A stretch of DNA of 64,000 bases from Dromaius novaehollandiae (GCF_036370855.1 NC_088103.1:15253404-15317403); one strand, 5' to 3'; counted from the stretch's first letter, positions 1 through 14,532 are shown. Translations and numbers: made by a program. Notes: generated by a model not told the origin, from the letters alone.

Positions 1-3000
1 TCGCCCCTCAGAGCAAGCTACTCGGGTGTCAGAGGTAGCAGAGCTTAAGTAACAGAAGCAGGAGATCTGGCAACAAAAGCAAAACCACTTCCCTATCGTT
101 AAGGCAATATACTGGTAAGAGCTCAGCCAGATTAATCCACCCTTGCTTGCGATCTCGGACACAGTCTGTGGTCCACCCTGAGTAACAGCAGTGTTTTAGG
201 AAAGGCAGAACTTCTCCGGAGATCCCCATAGCACTTGTCAAGGCAGAAGCAGCTCAGGAAACTGTAAATCGTCCCTACGGGAGACTGGAAGAGGCAAATG
301 CAAATACTGAATGTGCACGTGCTGCAATCCCCACCCACAGCAGCAGTTCTAGCCCACGCGGTGGTTTCTCCAGCCCTTGGGGCAAGGTGGGCTGGCTGAG
401 ACAGGCATGATAGGCAGTGGGTCTGCTGACTTCTTGTGAGATAAGCAACTGCCTTTGCTTTGTACTGTGCTAAATTTGGGGCAAATTATCCATTTCTCCA
501 AACTGAACATGAATCTCTGCCTGGAAATCTAGCCCTAACTACACTCTGCTTCGGCTACGAGGAAGGAGCTCTTTCCTGAGCCAACTGTGTCCTGGAGCCA
601 ATATACATGCGGTGGGAGAGAAGTTTTGGTTAAATCAAACATTTGACTAAGTCCAGAAAGCCCACTGAGTTAGTCCAGGTGAGGCACGTTATCTTCTATA
701 GGTTGTGGAAACCAGCCACAGGACTGACTGACTGAGGACTTCTTCCTCCATGAAGAGGCAAATTACTGCTTGGTCTTCTGTGAACTGAAGATAGCAAGAC
801 AAGCTTCTGCTCTCTAATAAAAACTGCTATAAACGACTTAAAAAGTAGGTGTCCCGTTCTATGGAATGACCTGACCAGAGAACACACTTTGCAGCAAAGC
901 ATGTTCAAGAGAAAACGCAGGCAAAAAAGTATACTTTTGGCCACTCAGGATACGACTTCAATTCAAAGTCACTTTGAAGCCTAGCATAAGTTGCAAAATG
1001 CTCAAAAGATGGGTCTGAAATATCATCCTGAAGATAATTTTCATTGACTCCTTTAGCACAAAGATCTCAGTTATCAAACACTGTATGAAGTAAGTGAGCT
1101 TTTTTTAAAGCTAGCATTTAAAGCAGAACCATTGATTGTTAATGGCCTTCTTAGAAGACAAAAAGAAAAAGAAGGAGAGAAAAAGCTGAAATATACCTTT
1201 GATAGCAGTACCGTACTTTTCAGGTAGTTACATTTCCATATGTTTGAGCAATATAAACAATTAAGCCATTATTTAATATAGGTCAATGTAACTTTAGCTC
1301 TAACCTAGGACAGCCTGGGGAGCTCATTGTCAACAGGGCAAAGGACAGGCGCTCCGAAACACTCCACGTGGACCGAGTGCCCACGCAGAAGGGAAAGTAC
1401 CTATCGCTGCAGCAGCCATGGGAAAGCTGAGAATAAGCAGCAATCTCCAGCCAAGAGTATCTGACCTTTATAATAGTGATTTAAGCAGATTCCTAAAAAA
1501 AGCTAAAGCATAGCAAGAGGCTGAGCTGCAGAGGTGCTCCTGTGGGCTGGTAGTCGGGAATCAGCAGTGACACAAGGCAAAACTCCCCAGCTAAGGGGCC
1601 GGCTCCTGGAGGGGCACGCTGGGCTGGGGGAACGTAGCCAGGACACAGCAGTCGCTGAAGGGGCTGCGGCAACCACGAGGCTGCAGAAATGGGAGACCTC
1701 AGGCAAGGATGGATTATTTCAATGGTAGCAGAAACTCTGGAAGTAGTATATTGCTCAGAGCAGGAGAGCAGCCACGCAGCAGCTGGAGTCTCCCCGTTTC
1801 AGGAGTAGAGCATAGTCAGCAAGGTCCTTGGGCAGCCACAGCTGAGGGCAACGTCCATGGTCAGGAGTATTTGCCAACGTAGCTCAGGTGGGATGCAGTC
1901 TGCTCACCTGCTGTTCACACAGGTTTCCCGAGTTTTGTTGCATTTCCTTTCTCCATGACTCCACAGTGCTTTACTCCTTCTAACACTTCCGAGTAAGGTA
2001 AGGAGTTTGCACGAGGGCAGCTCTTGGTTCTGGTGTAACCATGTGGTGTTCCTCTAGTTCCTAGGTTTCTGGGTGGAGCTAACTCCAGCTGTGCTGGAAA
2101 TTTTTGCTAGAAACCCCTAGAAATTGAATCTCTCTTCTTACAGCTAGTGCCTAGCAAGGTAACATAAAATACCTCATCTATAATAAAATATGCATTTAGA
2201 TAGCTAACGTATATGACTTACTAAATGCAGTAGTCAATGCATTGAGCGTTCAGTGAGTACTCTTGACATCTGTGGAGAAATTTGCTTGATAAATAACGAA
2301 GCTGTAAGTGTTCCTGCCATATGCTCTTCACGACATTTTTTAAGCAACAGACAGGGACGTTGTGTTGCTAATCAAGGCTTGGATATCTCCCCAGCAGCTG
2401 AGGGACCACAAAGAGCCAAGGAGGCGAAGAGTCGGGCTGCTGAGTGCCCAGCAACCCCCCAGAAAGCTCTTCTAATTTCACTTTTTTGCCTTCAAGGAGA
2501 CTGTTCAGTGGGAAAGAGATTAACTTCTCTGACCAGCTCTAAGTGCCAGCTCTGCTACTGACCCTGCTGCGAGACCTTTTGCGAGGCTGTGTGCCTCCAT
2601 GTCCTTTTTTCACTCTTTATCAGTTTTTTCTTATTTAGAAGTGAGTTCTTCAGGAGGCTCTTCCTTACTATGTGTTTTGGCACATTTGATCTTTACTCTC
2701 CGGATAACGCCACAGGGACAGGACCGAGGCACTGCTGCAGCAAGAACAGAAAGGCTGGACCCAGCCAAGGCGGGGTCCGGCTAGAAACCCCTGCCCATAA
2801 CACTTGTGGCCCCCGGTCTGGGGATGGTTGCCTTCCCCTGAGCAAGGAGCCTGTTTTTCTCAGAAACAACCCAAACACCCTCTCTGGTGCTGTTAGTGTT
2901 TAACCAGACCTCAGCGGAGGGGAAACAGCCGCAGCCCTCCCAGCTACCTGTGCACTCAGACTCACGCTCCAGGAGACAATTCCCTCCCTATAGTTTCTTT

Positions 3001-6000
3001 TCGTGATTTCGCTCTTAACTTTTATTAATACACTGGTAGCTTACGTATCTGCAGTCACATGAATGCGGTTGTTTTTGTATTAATAGCAATTTCCGGAAAT
3101 TTGATACTGCTACGCAGTTGACAAAGAAATTGCATTGCTGCCGGGTACATCCAGAATAGATGCAGAAAAACACGGCGGACCTCATTTGGCTGCATTGCGT
3201 GTATGCAGATTGGCTTGCCTTCATTTTAGCGGGAATTAGCCCAAAGCTGGGGCTACTGAAGCTTGTCACAGTGTATAAACAACCTTGGGCCGGAGCATGA
3301 GATCACTTTTGCGTTTCTGCACTTGACTGAACAAAGCCGGTAAGATTCCCATTTATTCTGCGTTTCATTCAAGAGGTATAAAAAGACATACTCCTATTTC
3401 AACAAAAATTAATCACATCTTTATCCCTCCCACCGGTTCTATGGTCACTTTAAAAACAGCCCGCAGTGACGTATGCAATAGCCCTGCGTACAGCCGGGGT
3501 CCTTCGAAGTGCACTGCCGGGGATGGCCGGGTAGGCAGAGAGCTGCCATTAAGTGCAATATGCTTTCTCCTCCCTGTTCTCCTGCACAGACATCCCTTTC
3601 CCCACACTTCTGTTTGAAATAAAAGTAATATCATCTTATGTAAATAAAGTTAACACTTCCTTTTTTTTAAATGGGCTCTCAAAAGAACCTCTCGCTCACA
3701 CAGACAGCGAGCGCTACCTCAGTAATTATCTAGGACATCAGAAGCTGGTTACTTCAGCCACCCCTATCTCTGCCAGCAATCTCAGTGCAAGATTGCCGTG
3801 CTTTCAAACCGACCTTCCTGGAGCAGACTGAAAAAACAAGCTGATTTCCATTACAACTGCTTTTGAAAAATACTTTTTAAACTCTAAGTGCAGCCCGAGC
3901 AGTTTGCACAATTCTTCTGCAAAAGCAGATGCTTTAGTAGCGCCTTTCATATTGCAAAGGTGGCTAAGGCTAATGTCGGATAACTTCTTTCTAATCTATC
4001 TAAAAATAGATTCTATTTCTGTCTAGAGATAGATAGAAATTACATGGTAAGAAACTGTAAAAAATATGCAGTAAAGATAGTCTACTACTGTAATCTAGCC
4101 TTGCTCTTTTCTCAATTACAGATGGTTCCTGTCTCTACATACTCAGGAACCTGGAAAAGGCAACAGCAGCCCGGCAAGGATAATCTGCTTTCTGGAACAT
4201 AAGCCTTCATCACCATTCCCATTTCCTTCATCCTCTTGCTATACTTTCACAAGAACAGAGGTGTTCAAAGGGGATCCGGAGCCCTAAATACCCCTTCACA
4301 ATTGAAGGAATAAATATTCCTTTCAGCTTTCTGTAGTATGAGGGAGTCTAAGATAGGCGTCATGGAAAAACCCATTATTGACTGTCTTATAACCACGCTC
4401 TAAGCCATATCTGCTTGCATTTTATTTTATTTTTAAGATCACAGGATTATTTGACAACTTTTGATTACAGCTTATCTAGTAACACACATAACCACCTATT
4501 GCGTAGAAGCTGTCAGTGATTTTCTACAAATTGTGGTATTATTCCTTTTAGGTGATTGCTATTAGGCACCTTTTGTACCAAGTGCTTGTTCAGAAGTTCT
4601 TAACTACGCAGATTCCCTATTCTACTAATTTAGGACTGAAATCCAGGAGGAAATGTATATAATTTAAGTCCAGAAAACCTGATGTTTAACTCTTGTGCAG
4701 TCCCAGTTACTGCCATCATTGAAATTCACTGGGAACGCGACGTACCCGATCTCTGCGGTGGCTCACGTTCTCCGTTAGTAGCGAGCTGTTAAGACTGATT
4801 GCTCTCTGATCATGTAATCACAAGAAAGAAACGATCTTGGAATCGGTCCCGGCGACCTGCAAGCTGTACGTGCGGCACGGCAGCCTCTTCTCCAGCTACG
4901 TGTCACCTACAGAGCTGAATGAGCAACTTTCAGCTTGCTTTATTCCATCATTGCCAGATTCCTCCATGACTTCTTCCAAACACTAGCCTCGCTGCAGCAG
5001 CTATTATTTCTGTACTTTTCACAATGACAAAAACAATCGCTGAAACTCTGTCCCTATACAGGGATTGCACAGGTAGGAAACACTGATTTCCTACATGTTG
5101 CTCTGCTTGGTATTTCTGCACAGCATGTTCTTTCATTTCTCATTTCCAACTTACTCTACGTTTCTAGTAGCCTGGCACCATTAACCATTGGAGAAGACTA
5201 CATATAATGTTATAGCTTGTTCCAGACAAGGTTTTTTTGGCATCTGAAAGAAGTAACTGCTTCTGGTAGTATATCTGTTTGTTGCAGCCCCAAGTTGGCT
5301 AGAGATTTGAGATGGAGCCACTTGTAAGCACCTCACAGAGAGCTCTCCAAAAAACCCATCAAATACTCAATTTCAGAAATACACACAACTCAAAGCAAGG
5401 TGGACTAGAGAGCGGGGGGAGACTTGCCCAGCTCAGGATGCTGCCACAACGCGGACGGCAACGACGTCCCAAGCGGTTCACCCCAACCAGCCTTGGAGCT
5501 CACTCGCGGGGTCAGGAGGGAGCCCAAATTCCCTGGCTCGCAGTATAAATACTAATTTAACTAGATCCTGAAAGAGTGGGATTTCTGACCAACCACACTG
5601 TAGTCAATGTGGCAAACAACCATCTCTCCCAATATAACCCATTTCCTAGCGATTCAGTTGATCAGTTCTCTATATTGCTCAAAATCACCTGCAAACTTTT
5701 AGCCCCCCCCAGGGCAAGTCTCCTGCTTTCTTCCAGAAACGCTCCCTCCACCGCCACACTACATCACACCGCAGCAATTACTAAAACACCCTTAAAGTTT
5801 GGTAAACTTCAGCTTTCTCTTTTTCTGCCTTGCATGTACCCATAAATTGGATTTTTCCCCTGACTTGAGCAGTTGAAGCCGAGCTTTGACTTCCCCGGCT
5901 TTTGCTTCCTTTGAACCGCACTGTTTCAGCTATTACTGCGGGCGGTGCTGCCTCGGTGTTTATCTGCGTGGTGCACCCCGCTCCGCTGTGCGCCCTTCTG

Positions 6001-9000
6001 TAAGCGTTGGAGTACGTAGCGTTTTGCTTGACTTGTAAATGGCTCATCCTTTTATTAGAGGAATCCTTCTAGTCCATCTTTAACCCTTGAATTTGGCCTT
6101 TTTGTCTAATTTTTAAACTAGTAGAAGGAGCTTATTACTGTTTGCATATATTTATTTGGACTTGGGGCTTTCATATACTGACCTGGTAGCTGCCGCCTGC
6201 ATTTCTTCACTCTCTTACCTCACACGCCGGTACTGTGCACCCCGTGCTCCCTTCTCCCCCGCGACGCGCTAGCTTTGGGGCCAGCCTCTACTCTCTGCAC
6301 AGCCCCCCGCCCCCCTTCTCTGCTGGCCGTCTTTCGGCTGCCACCTGCGTTTGCCGGTCCTCCGCTCTGCTCACGCGGGTCGGCCCTTTTGGGACCTCCA
6401 GGCGGCTTTTCCTGATCTTTTGAACTCTAACTTGCCCCTGCTATTTGGCCCCCAAATCACGTGTTTGGGGGAACGGCTGGCAGAACCGATGTTGCAGGTT
6501 AAGGTGCGGGTTAGACCCTTTCCTGGCCTGAGGCCTAGGACGCTACTCTGTAAGTGCTTTTTAAGAAACACTGTTTTTTCCCTCGCGGTCAGCATAGCCC
6601 CCCACCTCCCTGGTGCTTGCTGGAGGCCTTCTCCTCAGCCGTACGACCTGTCCGTGTCCTTGCACGTGATTAGAAATGGTGCTTTTCATTCATCTTTGTT
6701 TTTCTCAGCCCTGGTAGCTTTCACCACCAGCTCAACGTGCAGTTTAAACCTCTTCCTCATCCCCTCAGCCACCTCCACGACTGCTGAGGCGGCAGCGGGC
6801 TCCCCGGCGGGGCGGGTCCGGCCACCCCCACCCGCTGCCTCGCCCACCTCTTACCGCTCCTGGGAAGCGGCCACAAAACCATCCTGCCTCTCACGGCCCG
6901 CGGCGCGTTCGCAAAGAAGAGGGACCAAAACTGGCCCTTTGTCCATCACACCAATATTGCCATGGCCTGGTTCAGCACCGCCACGTCGGAGGCAACCGCC
7001 CGTGGGTAGTTTCAGCTCAGAGACTATTCAGGGCACCGTAGTTCAGTACTGATGGTATAAACCCAGGTATTTCTTGGCCCTGTCCCAAGCTGTCATTTCG
7101 GTGTAAAGAAGGTCCCAAGAAAACGCTCTGTGCTGAGATCTGACCTGTTATGAGAAAGCAGAAGCAGGGTACAGCTCTTATTTCCAAAGTGGCTGGCCAC
7201 ACCTGGGGTACGACTCCAGAACAGGTTGTTCACCAGGAAATAAAACACTGTCCTTTATCAAAACAAGCCAGTTCCTAGATGTTAAATCTAGTGTTATCAT
7301 TTAATAAAGAATTTATTTTATACTACTACCATAGCATTCTGTGCTCGAGCAATTCCCCCCTCGCAGCCCCATCATGAGATACAGCACCGTCCACCCCGTT
7401 CAGACGCGGGAGGAAGGGGCAGGGGAAGAAGCTATCTGCCTGGCGCAGACCGCAGCGTGGGAAGCTGAAAGCTTCCTCGTGCTGCTTGCACTGCCAGGGA
7501 CCGTCTCCGTACCAGGGACGTTCAGTGCCTCCCTGGCTCTGTCCTGTGATAGGGAGGAAAGGATAATTAATTTCCTGGACTCCTCCATTATTCATAGCTC
7601 TCTAATGATACTGCGACCAAAAAAAACCCGTCTGTGCCAGGTGAGACAACAGCCACTGCCATGGGAAGAGCCATCGGAGAAGAGGGGTTCGTTTCACACA
7701 GTGCTCACGTGGCGGCTGTAATGGCATAGGGACTGAATCCATGCTCACCATCCTGGAAGTTAATTCAGCTCTAGGGCTCTTTAAAGAAGAAAGGAGGGGG
7801 GGGGAATGAAACCAGAAGAGCCTGAAATTAATTTTCTAAATATATCTGGGAGCTGCGCAGAGCATGATAATTCCACTCCCAGAGAGTCTGGGAGCTTCAG
7901 CGTTTCACTTTAATCGAGGTTGGAAGAGTTGGGAACCTCCCTGGATCCCGGAGCCCAGAAGCCCCAGGCGCTCTGGCCTTCGAAGTGCCAGGAGCCCGTC
8001 TCGGAGGCTGCAGAGACACGCAGACGCCTTCCTCCGAGCGGCGATGCTTCGGGCTGTTTCAGGCGTCAGTTCAGCAGGAAGCGACAGAGAAACTAACATT
8101 CGAGCGGAAAGGGAAGATCCTGAGTACTGCATCACTAGTTAGGTGATGAGGTCAGAGCCGAAGGACCCCTGGGGCACCTCACCGGGAGGTTTCTCCCCTT
8201 GCTCCATGGAGCCTGCTCCAAGGCTCTGCCTTGCTCATCGCTCTTCCATTTTACCTGGCTGCGGCTGGTCATCAGTGCCGCAAGAGCCTCCGAAACTGCA
8301 AGCTGCCCTCGCCAAAAGCCCGGAGAGCACCATCAAGTCCAGAGTATGAAAGCTTTGCCGGTAAACACAGCCATTTGTCACCGCTTCCTTGTGACCAGCT
8401 CACCAGCAAGCTTTCTGCTTCTCTTCCTCCATTTCAAAGAGCCCAATGTGAGTAAAAGTGCAAGGCTTAGCCAGGTTAATCAGGTGAAGAAAAGTAAGAA
8501 AAAATGAGATAAATGGGATAAGAGAGATAAATGACATAACCTGTGACTGGCATTTGGTTCCCATGGACCGGAAGGCAGTGATCTGGTTAACATCCATCTG
8601 CATTTGATTGACCATCTGCCCAATTTCCAGGAACCCTTTTCAAGACAGGTCAGGCAAAGGCAGGTCAAACAGGGCTCAGATCCCCTCCTCTGGGTTCACA
8701 GCGAGTCCCTTCACTCCCATGAAAGCCCCTGTAAAGTCACTCTGCAGTGTACCTCACCTTTGTTCCTTTTCCCTCAGAAATTAGCATGCATCAAGTAACT
8801 AAGTCTATTAGAGAAAATTGACCCTGGAGTCATTTAGCTAAGGACTTGCCAAAGCCCAGAGGCATTTATTATTCTTCCAAGCAATGAGGCATATGGTTGA
8901 CTTTTGCAAAAGCCATTTTAGAAAGTAAATGATCATTTCTTAAAACAGAAATGAGAGATATTTAAGAGCCTTTAGTCCCAATCTGGGCAGAAAGATTAAC

Positions 9001-9550
9001 AAGATAAAGCTATATAGAAAAGGGGAAAAAATATTCAGCACAAAATACGGATAGCGGCTCCATGCTTGCTTCAGGATTAACGCCTGCGAGCGAGCGCGCC
9101 CGCTGCGGCTCCCCAGAGGGTGCTGCCCTCTACCCGTGCCCTACGACGGCAAAGACTGCCAGCGTCAAACAGACGAGTGTCTGCTGAGTGGCTTTCAAAT
9201 CCGTGCTCCAAAAGCTAAGTGTACACCAGCTAGCAAAACTGGAGGAAGGCTCTTCACTTAAGGGGGTGCTCGGGGTGTAACACGAAAGCCTGGAGAGGTT
9301 TGAGTTTGAGTGGAGCAAAGTTTGCAACTTGGGTTAAGTCTGCAGCAGTTTGGATTAGATAACAGCTTCTGAATTGTTCCCGTTTTGGTTTACCAGAGTT
9401 CACATGTTGTCGGGAAAGTGCCGAAATAGTGCTGCAGGAGCAGCGCAAAGCTGTCATCGTCGCACAAAAAAGTCTCTGATGGAAAGTAACCAAGGCCAAA
9501 TGCTGTTTGTAACCACGTAGCAAAGAGTTAGTAGAAGCAAAAGACAGACA

Positions 9551-9551
<1 letters not shown>
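1..9551. other. Intergenic DNA downstream of GRID1, no gene recognised
   Basis: AT-rich stretches alternate with GC-rich patches (about 1,540-1,690, 6,230-6,950 and 7,920-8,060). The longest open frame (6351-7052, plus strand, 233 codons) has no recognisable domain, a low-complexity composition, and follows the GC-rich patch. A near-palindromic segment lies at 3988-4039. I see no exon, RNA gene or mobile element that I can support. Confidence 0.6.

Positions 9552-9587
<36 letters not shown>
9552..9587 (+). repeat. Poly(A) run, 36 bases
   Basis: Uninterrupted A36. No AATAAA, target-site duplication or gene copy was recognised upstream, so it is best called a homopolymer, possibly the relic of a retroposed copy. 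Confidence 0.9.
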
Positions 9588-9591
<4 letters not shown>

Positions 9592-10531
9592 TACGCCAGG
9601 CCTCAAGCCAGGGCAATGTCTCTGCATTTGAAAACTTCCTATTCTACAACCAAGAATTTCAGAGTTTCTGAGCACAGGAAGGAGATAAACACCAAGCTTT
9701 AAAAATGGAAACAAAAAGAAGGGAAGGAAGAAAATCTTGTGCTTGTTCAACACTGTTTTGCTTACTTGTCTCTGCTTTGGAAGCCAAGGAAGCCCCAGCT
9801 TATTTTTAAGAGATGGTGTAATAAGCCTAAAGAGTATAATGAAGTGTCTGTCTTTGAAAAGAAGCCTCAACATACTTAATGCACAAAAATATAGTACTTG
9901 TTTAATAATTTGATGAGTACGGGCGTCAGTGAACTTTGCTGTCTGTATTTAGTTTGGGGAAGAGGAAAGTAAACGAAGGATTTTTTGATAGTAGAAGGAA
10001 TTATTTTTATATAAAGTACTAGTTTTCAAAACTCTAATGCTAGCTTCTGTACGGACACAGAATAAGAGATGTTCTCCATAGGAAGTGCTTGCTATACAGC
10101 ATGGTTGTTTGGCTGCCTAAGTTACAAGCTGCTGCTGCCAAACATAAGGGCTGTCTTCCCAGAATTCAAAAAGCCCTGGAAAAAAGGAAGGAAGGCAGTA
10201 ACGTCTGGACTAGAGAGGAATGAGAACGAACAAAGATGAAAGAAAACAAGGAACCCCAATATTCTGGGAAAATCCAACCCCCTGCCACGCAGAGACTTTC
10301 TGTGTGCTGAAATACATGCATCTCATGGGGACGCTGGCGGCACGTTTGTCTGCCAGATAAAAAGACTGTCGTAAAAGGGGGTTGCAGCTTGCTCGACCTG
10401 ATGGTATTCCTCAGACCTAGAGCCTGGCAGCGACACCTTTTCTAGTAAATTAACTAACTGTGTCCCTGCCCTGCGTCCCGCCACTGCCCGCTGCCACGTG
10501 GGCTTTGCTGTTACGGACAGCAGCATTGGCA

Positions 10532-10560
10532 GGATGGATGGATGGACGGACGGACGGAGG
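10532..10560 (+). repeat. GGAT/GGAC tetranucleotide repeat
   Basis: About seven tetranucleotide units, GGAT changing to GGAC partway along. Confidence 0.85.
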
Positions 10561-12106
10561 AAACTGACTTCTGAGCTTAAAGAGGCAAAGAATTATGTTT
10601 GGCATTCACCCAGCCAGAAAGAAACGCTGCCAAAGTACGCTGGAATATCTACAAGAACAACAACAAAAATCCCCCGAAGGTCTGGATATGCCCGAATGAA
10701 ACACTCACATGGCACTGAATAGTCCAGGCTGACCAGGTGCAACACTCGTTTCGCTCTGCTGCGAGTATTGAAGACACCAGAACGTCAGAGAACAGCGTTA
10801 ATTCCTACAGAGCGTCGCTCTGTGTGACAGCTCTGTGGGAACTGCACAAAGAAACATATTTCCCCCAGAAAATGAGGCTTTGTTAAAGCCCAGCTATTGC
10901 TGAAAATGAGCCCGTTTTCATGAAGTTTCCCATTTAAAACCATCAAATTTGAAAGAGTGGGGTACTATGACACTACTAAACAAAGTTCCTTTTGATAAGT
11001 GAAATGTCTTTTGTTTCTGAGGCGACGTTAATTTAGAATTAAAGACACCAGAAATGAAATGCTTTGAACGAACTCGATTTACATGACTGATGGGCTTTTT
11101 AAGCTCATGAAAGTTGTCAAGCTAGACTGCTCATGCTGATTGCAGACCCAGGAAAATCCTCCCACTTCAGAAATTCCCATGCCACACGGAGTGCTTTGGC
11201 ATTCAAAGCCCATCAGAGCTTTCCTCTCACCATGGGCCTCTCTGTGCCGAAATGCAGCATTTCTCACAGCTCCCGACTTTAGCCCAGCCGTTATTCCCAT
11301 CAGGAATACATCGGTCCCACTTGGCCCTTCATGGGTTTGGCTTTCTAGCTGTTCAGACTCACATTACTTATCTCTAGCACGCGAATCTGCAGCACACGGT
11401 CAGTGCTCTGCCCACACCATTGGGTTCATACATATTTCCTAAGAGACATGGATTTGAGGAGCAAAATGTTCTTTCTTTCCTTACCGAGACTTTATTAAAC
11501 ATTTCGTTTAGCAATTTCTAGTCAGACTTAATGCTCCCAAACTAATATATTCCAAAGCCTCTGCTTTTCCCACACGTACTGCTGAAAGGGGCAAATTCTC
11601 AATTAACTGCACGCAATGCCATTCGGTTTCAGCTCATGAACTTTTAACCACCTCCTCCATATCTTTCACAGTCCTTTATAATCTGGTAGGATTCAGATGG
11701 CTTCATGTTAACTTTTCTTTGTTTTTGCCAAATGTTTTGCTTTCTTATAGTAAGTAACGAGGCAGTGACAGGATGCAGATGGGACAGTCAATGTTATCCC
11801 TTATTTCCGTCACTGTGATTTTTCATTACTCATTTCAGCTCCCAGGTGTCAGAACATTTCTGCAGTCCTACGTGCTCTAAACCAAGTCAAAACAGAAACA
11901 TCTCAGAGGAGCAAGCTAAAAAACTGAAGCAAAACAATTCAGTGCATTGAAAATGCTTTCTTTTCATTTCAGTTTCCCAATCATAAATTCACTTATATTT
12001 CAAAATGGAAAGTTGTCTCTCGGTTTGTCTCATTGGCAGTGTTTGCAACCACACTGTTTGGAGAAAGAAATAAAAAATAAAGAAAGGAAGGGAAAGACCT
12101 ATATAA

Positions 12107-12112
12107 GGGGGG

Positions 12113-12150
<38 letters not shown>
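12107..12150 (+). repeat. G9 run followed by a GA microsatellite
   Basis: Nine G residues run directly into about 17 perfect GA units. This is a homopurine tract able to form triplex or H-DNA and likely to vary in length. Confidence 0.92.
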
Positions 12151-12152
<2 letters not shown>

Positions 12153-12339
12153 CACAGGCCTCACAGCTATTTCTATCGCACAAAGAATATCGATTCCTTT
12201 CTGATTTCCATAGAAATTTGTCAGAGTCCTGTCAGCGTGAGATTGATTTCTCCGCTTCTGGGAAGGGGAGGTTATCGATATAATTGCTGCCATCAGTGCA
12301 TTTTCACAATCCTCCCTGACGTTTCGGCTCCGGTGGAAA

Positions 12340-12660
12340 ATTAGTACCACCTTCATCGTTTCCTCGCCTAAGCCCGCTACCAAGGAGCGCGAGGATCTTA
12401 TTTTTCCCCCTGGGGCAGACAAGAAACACGCCTACCGCCGCCCCGGGCCACCACCTTTCTGCCACCACCCAGCACCACCGAAGCGTCAGCTGGAAGCAGT
12501 AGAGGAATAATGGCCATCTCTCTCTCGGATGCTTTCGTTTCAGCTGCTTTGCCCCGGTTGGCACCCAGCGTGCGTATCGTACCCTGGGCACGCCGCCCGT
12601 GAGGAAACGCGGGACCGGGCAAACCCTAAGGGTTTTGCACACACGCGCGCACGTTAGGCC
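12340..12660. other. CpG-rich patch
   Basis: CpG is frequent over about 320 bases just after the GA microsatellite. The minus-strand open frames of 74-112 codons over it are not recognisable proteins. Confidence 0.3.
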
Positions 12661-14498
12661 AACTGCAAGGTTTTGGAGACCTGCAAAGGAGCCAGGAAGG
12701 CTGCGAAGGTCCGCGGCACAGAGGCAGCACCAGCACCATTAACGTGGAGCCCAGTTAAACAGCCAAATACAGCATTTCCAGCACTCGGGGCATCTCTGCA
12801 GTGAGCGACTGCGGTCAGTTAGGAAGAGCCCCTTGCCCTGAAGGCAAAGTGTGCCAAATTGCCAATGACTTGGATATAAATTAGAGTTTTTCTTTCTGTT
12901 AAATAAGCATCCACGCACACCGCCTTTAATTACCAAACGATGCCTCGGTCATTAAGGTCCCACCGCAGCCAGCTCTGTCTGGCGGAGCATTAACGCAGTG
13001 TCTCTTAAATTAAGTTCTTGTTCTACTTGAGCTGTTTTGTAAATATTTGGTAATCCATCTTGATATGTTCCCGCCTGTCAAGGGCCGTTACCTGCTTCCG
13101 CTGGAAGAGGCGGGCGGCAGCGCTACGAGGCACCTTCCTGCGATCCCAATTCCTTCCTCTCTCAATCACTCACGAGAGCACGGCTTTACTGTTTTGGAGT
13201 TGGCACGAGATGTGAATAACTACAAGCAATACGTAGTAGCCCCGGCCGACACTTAGCAGCACGTGACGAGATGAACATCCTCAGCATTGATGAGAAAGGT
13301 CTCTGATCTTCCTTTACCTGCACTAGGGACAAGCACACGTTTTTCACCTATAATTTAATATGGCAAAAATCCCAGGACAATTTGCCTGGAAACAGATGGA
13401 TTTTTGACTTTACTTCAAATGTAAATATCATTTTTTTCTAAACATTTTTGGATTTTACAGCCTATTTATTATTTACTTAGCCACCTATTACAAAGAAGTT
13501 ACAGCAAATTTGATAGCCATGTGATGCGATTCACCATGGATGCTTTCTCTTCAGAGAAAGACTTCACCAAAGTCCCCCTGGGAGGTTTGCTGTAGTTTTT
13601 CCAAGATCCTGGCTGTCCATTTACATTGTGCTTTCCTAGGATAACGATAAGAAGATTTTTTTTGTCTTATTTTTTAAAAGCCACAACAATCCTCAAAATC
13701 GCTCTAAACGGCCAAACCACCACCATGATTCATTACTGCAAAGCTACCACAGAGCGGCGAATGGTGGGATACCCGCGTATCCGTAGGCAGCGTTCCCACC
13801 ACTGGCCAGGTTCAATGCCAGCAGAAACAGAGACAACTTATCTGCCTGCTCTTGGCGCGGTTTCCGATAAAAGGAAGTAAGTCTTAGAGCAGGGGGTGCC
13901 CAGGGCAAGTGCCACCGGCGCTGCACGGACACAGGACAGGCAGTGCAGGACAGACGGACAGACAAGTCAGCCAAGGTAGCTCCACAGGGAGCCCCTTCCC
14001 CACGGCACGAGCCCCTTCCCGCAGCGCGGTTGCCCAGCTACCACCCCAGGGTCTCGTGTGAGTCGTAGTATTTTTCTGTCACCTGCTAGTGGTACTTGTT
14101 GCAACGCTTCTCGCGCTGCCGATACGCGCTGCGAGCGCTATCTTCTCTCTTGTAACCTGTTGACGCGATCATGCAGAAAACAAAATGCATGTCGGGTTTG
14201 CAGATGTTGACAGCAAATTCAAGGTAAAAAAAACAAAACAAAAGAAACCACACCAACAACCACCACCGCGCAGCGAACACCGAAAGCCAGAGCTCTGTTT
14301 TTAAGAGAGAGGATGTGCAGTTTGTGAGCACGAGGACAGCATGCGGTGCCTTAACAGAGCTCAGCTTTAGCGCAGCCCCCGCCACCCCTTACGCGAGACA
14401 AGGCCCAACAGCAGCAGGCTGCCCTTGAGCTTCTCCGCTCCGACAGTGCTAACGCAGCTTCTTCTGGGCTCGTCAAGTGCCCTTATAGACACTAATCG

Positions 14499-14532
14499 CC
14501 CCCCCCCCCGCACAAAAGAAAAAAAAAAAAGA
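14499..14532 (+). repeat. C11 run followed by an A-rich run
   Basis: Low-complexity stretch with C11 at 14499-14509 and then an A-rich segment broken by single G and C residues. Confidence 0.8.

Noticed and set aside
6351..7052. Longest open frame in the window (233 codons, plus strand).
   Set aside because: It has no recognisable domain, an irregular Pro/Ser/Arg-rich composition that follows the local GC content, and overlapping frames on both strands. It is best explained as a chance frame in GC-rich DNA.
9254..9873. Phe-rich minus-strand frames of 120 and 139 codons.
   Set aside because: They read through the 36-base homopolymer, which supplies the Phe run.
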